A stretch of 64,000 nucleotides of DNA from Chitinophaga sancti (GTDB taxonomy: Bacteria; Bacteroidota; Bacteroidia; Chitinophagales; Chitinophagaceae). Shown piece after piece: positions 61,801 through 64,000 of this stretch (position 1 is its first letter; each line of letters starts with the position of its first letter). The DNA is taken from the NCBI RefSeq assembly GCF_034087045.1, contig NZ_CP139247.1, positions 3,374,001 through 3,438,000 on the forward strand, given 5' to 3'. The notes beneath the pieces were generated by a model. That model saw only the letters and a program-made list of their open reading frames with translations, ran no database searches and had not been told where the DNA came from. The translations under genes and the position numbers were made by a program.

Positions 61801-62057
61801 TGTTCAATCTGGCCGTCTGCATTGGGTAGGGAGATGATGGTTCCATGGGTGGCAGTATTGCCGACAGCTCTGAATGCCTCGGTTCGCAGGGGTGTCAGAT
61901 CCAGGTCGAATAGTTTGTATTCTGCTGGAAATGCGAGTCGGGATACGGCTTTGTCGGGGGTAATTCTGGCGCCGTCGGTGTGGGGTCTCCAGTAGTTTTG
62001 GGCAAAAGATAGGGTACTGCATAGTAATGCAGCGACGAATAGTAAAACTTGTCTCAT
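58878..62057 (-). CDS. Secreted reprolysin-type zinc metalloprotease with FN3, PPC and T9SS domains
   Basis: 1059 residues: signal peptide (about 1-19), a propeptide-like region (about 20-195), an M12B-type metalloprotease domain (about 200-410) with zinc motif HEVGHQLGANH and Met-turn TIMGYAG, a beta-rich linker region, two nearly identical fibronectin type III modules (about 670-755 and 758-840), a PPC domain (DVDYYKFVITTSGTITITLGTLPGDYDLKLYN) and a type A T9SS sorting domain (VQVYPNPANSVVNI...LFDINGRQVM...MTKIVKQ). It is exported across the outer membrane by type IX secretion to degrade proteins outside the cell. The FN3 pair looks like a recent tandem duplication. A strong terminator follows. 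Confidence 0.93.
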   Translation of the reverse strand: MRQVLLFVAALLCSTLSFAQNYWRPHTDGARITPDKAVSRLAFPAEYKLFDLDLTPLRTEAFRAVGNTATHGTIISLPNADGQIEQFEIVEASNFEPALQAKFPDIRAFSGKGITDKSAILKLSISPQGIQTTVFRVEKETEFIEPFSADHTVYSVFKKQPKALPWKCGTPDQKLATDLSNSVAARSTGDLKTLRLAQSVTAEYSNYFGATSSSQVALVLAAVNATLTRCNGVYEKDLALHLNLVSNTTNVFYYNASTDPYSNASSGASGSWNSELQSTLTSVIGAANYDIGHLFGASGGGGNAGCIGCICVDGSKGSGFTSPADAIPQGDNFDIDYVAHEVGHQLGANHTFSYGNEGTGVNVEPGSGITIMGYAGITSYDLAPHSIDIFHAVSIGQIQTNLSSKTCPTTTSISANNATPVVSGGSSYTIPISTPFALTGSATDANTSDVLTYCWEQIDNASSSQTGSSSVASASKASGPNWISFAPTTSPTRYFPKLATILAGSLVSGPLTGGDASANTEALSSVSRTLHFRLTVRDNAPYSSTAPVSVGQTNYADVTVTVSNTSGPFAVTAPNTAVSWAGNSSQTITWNVASTTASPVSTANVKISLSTDGGTTFSTLVASTPNDGSQVVTIPNTPTTTARIKVEAVGNIFFDISNTNFTITAGTGCAAPTGLTSSSVTTTSATVGWTAVSGAASYKVDYKASSSSTWISAATTTTATSVSLTGLTQGTTYDYRVRTTCTSDTSVYTTAQFTTISTDSCNVPTALTSSSVTSTGATVSWTAASGATSYSVDYKLNSSSTWTSAATATTATSVTLSGLTAASLYDWRVRTNCASGSGSYIAAQFTTLTASGCANTLDNSTNGTTSGAATIPFNTDVTGLISPSGDVDYYKFVITTSGTITITLGTLPGDYDLKLYNSSGTQLNVSQASGTTSESISRTVSAGTYYVQVYGYNGANSATTCYTLRVALGTATRSVDITTDQDKVQVYPNPANSVVNINLAGVKGKSEVSLFDINGRQVMRREVNAANAQLDISSLTPGVYIIRVKNGTKEVSMTKIVKQ

Positions 62058-62436
62058 GCGTAGGGTTTTTTGGTCAATAATTTGCTCTATTATGAATGTA
62101 GTGCAATTCGCTGCAGCCTCGGGTGTATTGAAGGTTTGAAAAAGCTGTTTTTTGAGTGGGGGTTTTATTTGGGTGTATGGAGTTTTTTATGGGGGCCGTT
62201 TTGCGGAGAGAGGAGGCAGTGGTTGGCGAGTTTTGCGAAGGAAGTTTTACGGGGTTTGCGCAGAGAGTTTTACGGATTTAGCGCAGCGCATTTTGCGAAG
62301 AGGGAGCATAAATTGCGAAGGGTGAGTATAAATTGTGAAGGGGATGTATTATTTGCAAGGGAAGGAGCATTAATCGCAAAGAAAGGAGCATTAATTCCAA
62401 AGAAAGATTTATTAGTTGTAAGGAAAGATGTAATAA
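62058..62436. other. 379-bp upstream region with degenerate 21-bp repeats
   Basis: From about 62300 to 62435 a loose repeat of about 21 bp recurs (forms such as GAGCATAAATTGCGAAGG, GAGCATTAATCGCAAAGAAA, GAGCATTAATTCCAAAGAAA). Earlier parts hold related TTTTGCGAAG and TTTTACGG pieces. A plus-strand frame is open over 62070-62522 because the period is a multiple of three, but it runs through the VF530-like gene and lacks coding character. Confidence 0.5.
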
Positions 62437-62661
62437 TTATTTCACCTTCCCGCTTTTCAGCGCATCTTTATAAAACTCTTCTACCTTTGTTCTTGCCCAC
62501 GGTGTTTTGCGAAGAAACTTGAGTGAAGATTGAATGGAAGGATTACTAATAAAGCAATTGATCCTGATCTGGTAACCCAACTCATCCCACCCATAAGCAT
62601 CTACCAGTTGGGTAAGCAATTTCTCAAGCGTAATACCGTGTAAAGGATCTTTTGATTCCAT
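62437..62661 (-). CDS. VF530-like (DUF2132) small protein
   Basis: 74 residues from the ATG at 62661; the frame is open to 62766, but that would overlap the divergent ABC gene and two promoter boxes. The sequence [62 protein letters not shown] matches the VF530 family (about 70-80 residues), a helical fold thought to bind DNA. It is divergent from the ABC exporter gene. Confidence 0.88.
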   Translation of the reverse strand: MESKDPLHGITLEKLLTQLVDAYGWDELGYQIRINCFISNPSIQSSLKFLRKTPWARTKVEEFYKDALKSGKVK

Positions 62662-62679
62662 TTCATATTGTTTGTGCCG

Positions 62680-62687
62680 CAAATATA
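62680..62687 (-). promoter_or_regulatory. Candidate -7 box for the VF530-like gene
   Basis: The minus strand reads TATATTTG, an exact TAnnTTTG match, 19 bp before the gene start. Confidence 0.5.
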
Positions 62688-62704
62688 CAGCACAATATTT
62701 TTTA

Positions 62705-62712
62705 TATCTTTG
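62705..62712 (+). promoter_or_regulatory. Candidate -7 box for the ABC exporter gene
   Basis: TATCTTTG, an exact TAnnTTTG match followed by C as often seen in this phylum, 22 bp before the ATG at 62735. It lies 17 bp from the opposing box of the VF530-like gene. Confidence 0.55.
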
Positions 62713-62734
62713 CATCTTATCTAATTTTATCGCT

Positions 62735-64000
62735 ATGGCTAACCCATATATCTCCCTGCTGCGCACTGCCTGGCATTACGCACGAAAGGAGAGGAGGAGA
62801 TATGTACTGGTGTATGCCATGTTTACAGTTTCTGCCATTATTAATGCATTATACCCAATGCTACTGGGATGGTTTATCAACAAGATCCAACAGGATACCC
62901 AGCAGGTATTACACTTTGCCTTCCTTTATGCTGCCAGTTATTTCGGACTCAAAGTGCTGGAATGGTGCTTTCATGGCCCTGCCCGTGTAATGGAACGGGA
63001 ACTTGCTTTTAACCTGAGCCGTAACTTTCTCCAAACCCGGTATCACCAGGTACTGCACCTGCCCGTAAAATGGCACCAGGACCACCATAGTGGTGCCACC
63101 ATCAATCGTATCCGTAAGGCATACGAAGCCCTGAAAACCTTTTTCGATCATGGCTTTATGTATTTAAGAGCATTAGGAAAACTGATCTTTTCTGTCATTG
63201 CCATCGTTTATTTCTCACCATTATTCGGTACCATCGGTGTTGTGCTCGGTGCCATCACCATCTGGGTGATCTTTAAATTTGACAAGCCTTTTATCCGTAC
63301 ACTGGATGAGGTGAATGAAAGAGAGCATGTGGTGTCTTCAACCCTGTTCGATAGTCTTTCCAATATCATGACGGTAATTACCCTGCGGCTGGAAAAGAGC
63401 ATGGAAACTGGCTTATTATCAAAAGTAGCCCTGATACTACATCCATTTAAAAAGAATGTCCGGATCAATGAATGGAAATGGTTTGTGGCTGATATGTTGA
63501 TCACCCTTATTTATTGCGTAATAGCGGTAGGATACGTATTGCAAAACTGGAAACAGGGATCGGTATTTTATGTAGCCGGCCTTGTTACGCTGTTGGGATA
63601 TGTGAACCAATTCACCAGCGTGTTCTATGATTTTGCCTGGCAGTATACTGATATTACACAATACAATACCTCCGTACAAACTGCCGCCAATATTGATAGC
63701 GCATTCAACGAACAGCACCGCCCTGATGCACATACAGACCTGCCGCATACCTGGCAGGAGATTCAGATAAAAGACCTGAGCTTTTCTCACAGGGAACAAT
63801 ACGATGCCGAACATGGACCACAAAGTCTGCATGGCCTGCACCTCCGTATACCCCGTGGTAAACGGATTGCACTGATAGGAGAAAGTGGTAGTGGTAAAAG
63901 TACGCTCCTGTCATTATTGAGAGGACTATATGAGCCGCGCCCGGGTATGCAGCTGACAGTAGATGAAAAGACATACGACCTGGATACACTCAATGAAACA
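62735..64000 (+). CDS. ABC exporter, fused permease-ATPase (3' end outside window)
   Basis: An uninterrupted frame from the ATG at 62735 to the window end, 422 codons visible of an expected 550-600. The first about 310 residues form a six-helix exporter membrane domain ([91 protein letters not shown]), with coupling-helix region [25 protein letters not shown]. The ATPase begins at about 345, with Walker [17 protein letters not shown] near residue 390. It is likely a homodimeric or heterodimeric lipid/drug/peptide exporter; the substrate is unknown. Confidence 0.88.
   Translation, partial: MANPYISLLRTAWHYARKERRRYVLVYAMFTVSAIINALYPMLLGWFINKIQQDTQQVLHFAFLYAASYFGLKVLEWCFHGPARVMERELAFNLSRNFLQTRYHQVLHLPVKWHQDHHSGATINRIRKAYEALKTFFDHGFMYLRALGKLIFSVIAIVYFSPLFGTIGVVLGAITIWVIFKFDKPFIRTLDEVNEREHVVSSTLFDSLSNIMTVITLRLEKSMETGLLSKVALILHPFKKNVRINEWKWFVADMLITLIYCVIAVGYVLQNWKQGSVFYVAGLVTLLGYVNQFTSVFYDFAWQYTDITQYNTSVQTAANIDSAFNEQHRPDAHTDLPHTWQEIQIKDLSFSHREQYDAEHGPQSLHGLHLRIPRGKRIALIGESGSGKSTLLSLLRGLYEPRPGMQLTVDEKTYDLDTLNET

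Noticed and set aside
62070..62522. 150-codon plus-strand ORF between the protease and the VF530-like gene
   Set aside because: It stays open because of a 21-bp (multiple of three) repeat, runs antisense through the VF530-like gene and resembles no protein; treated as non-coding repeat.

Overview
The window looks like chromosome of a soil- or plant-type member of the Bacteroidota, most likely Chitinophagaceae (Chitinophaga or a close relative). The evidence is a SusC/SusD pair with an ECF sigma/FecR regulator, two large secreted proteins with type IX secretion C-terminal sorting domains, WG-repeat and DUF6520 proteins, weak Shine-Dalgarno sites, and several promoter -7 boxes of the Bacteroidetes form TAnnTTTG. 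I saw no rRNA, tRNA, CRISPR array or intact insertion sequence. This assignment rests on gene content only; no database was searched.

Layout. 1-4.5 kb: a cut-off exported glycoside-hydrolase-like protein, an exported SH3-like protein, and two damaged regulators side by side (a sigma-54 activator without its DNA-binding domain and an AraC fragment). 4.5-6.8 kb: glucokinase and a WG-repeat protein. 6.9-12.7 kb: a glycerol regulon (outer membrane protein, glpF, glpK, glpD, with a divergent DeoR/GlpR-type repressor). 12.9-19.7 kb: ECF sigma and FecR anti-sigma divergent from susC/susD, with a matching promoter-like motif in front of both fecR and susC. 19.8-21.9 kb: an operon of a LanKC-like kinase without a cyclase, a MauE/DoxX membrane protein and a small exported DUF6520-type peptide. 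22.4-29.3 kb: AraC regulator and extended SDR, a five-module GxGYxYP-type secreted protein, and a tail-fibre-like surface protein.

29.3-51.7 kb is a respiratory region. A membrane-bound uptake [NiFe] hydrogenase (small and large subunits, cytochrome b, maturation protease) is divergent from hypABFCDE. The small subunit carries the six-cysteine pattern of oxygen-tolerant group 1d enzymes. After a regulatory/TetX-like interval comes a nitrous oxide reductase cluster (c-type cytochrome, lipoprotein-type NosZ, membrane-NosL fusion, NosD, NosF, NosY, and the Ric/YtfE iron-sulfur repair protein), divergent from a Crp/Fnr regulator and a haem-copper-oxidase-like membrane protein. Two FNR-type palindromes lie between the two units. 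Together these genes could couple H2 oxidation to N2O reduction through the quinone pool.

51.8-64 kb: plsC, a YbaK-domain protein, anaerobic ribonucleotide reductase nrdD/nrdG, a DUF6263-like protein, a secreted M12B-type metalloprotease with FN3, PPC and sorting domains, a VF530-like protein, and the start of an ABC exporter cut by the window edge.

The most unusual structures are: a 62-bp tandem repeat between nosF and nosY that forms a chain of ATGA-coupled mini-ORFs; the ECF promoter pair; the truncated LanKC-like operon; and three 29-bp-phased palindromes before a broken SatD-like gene.
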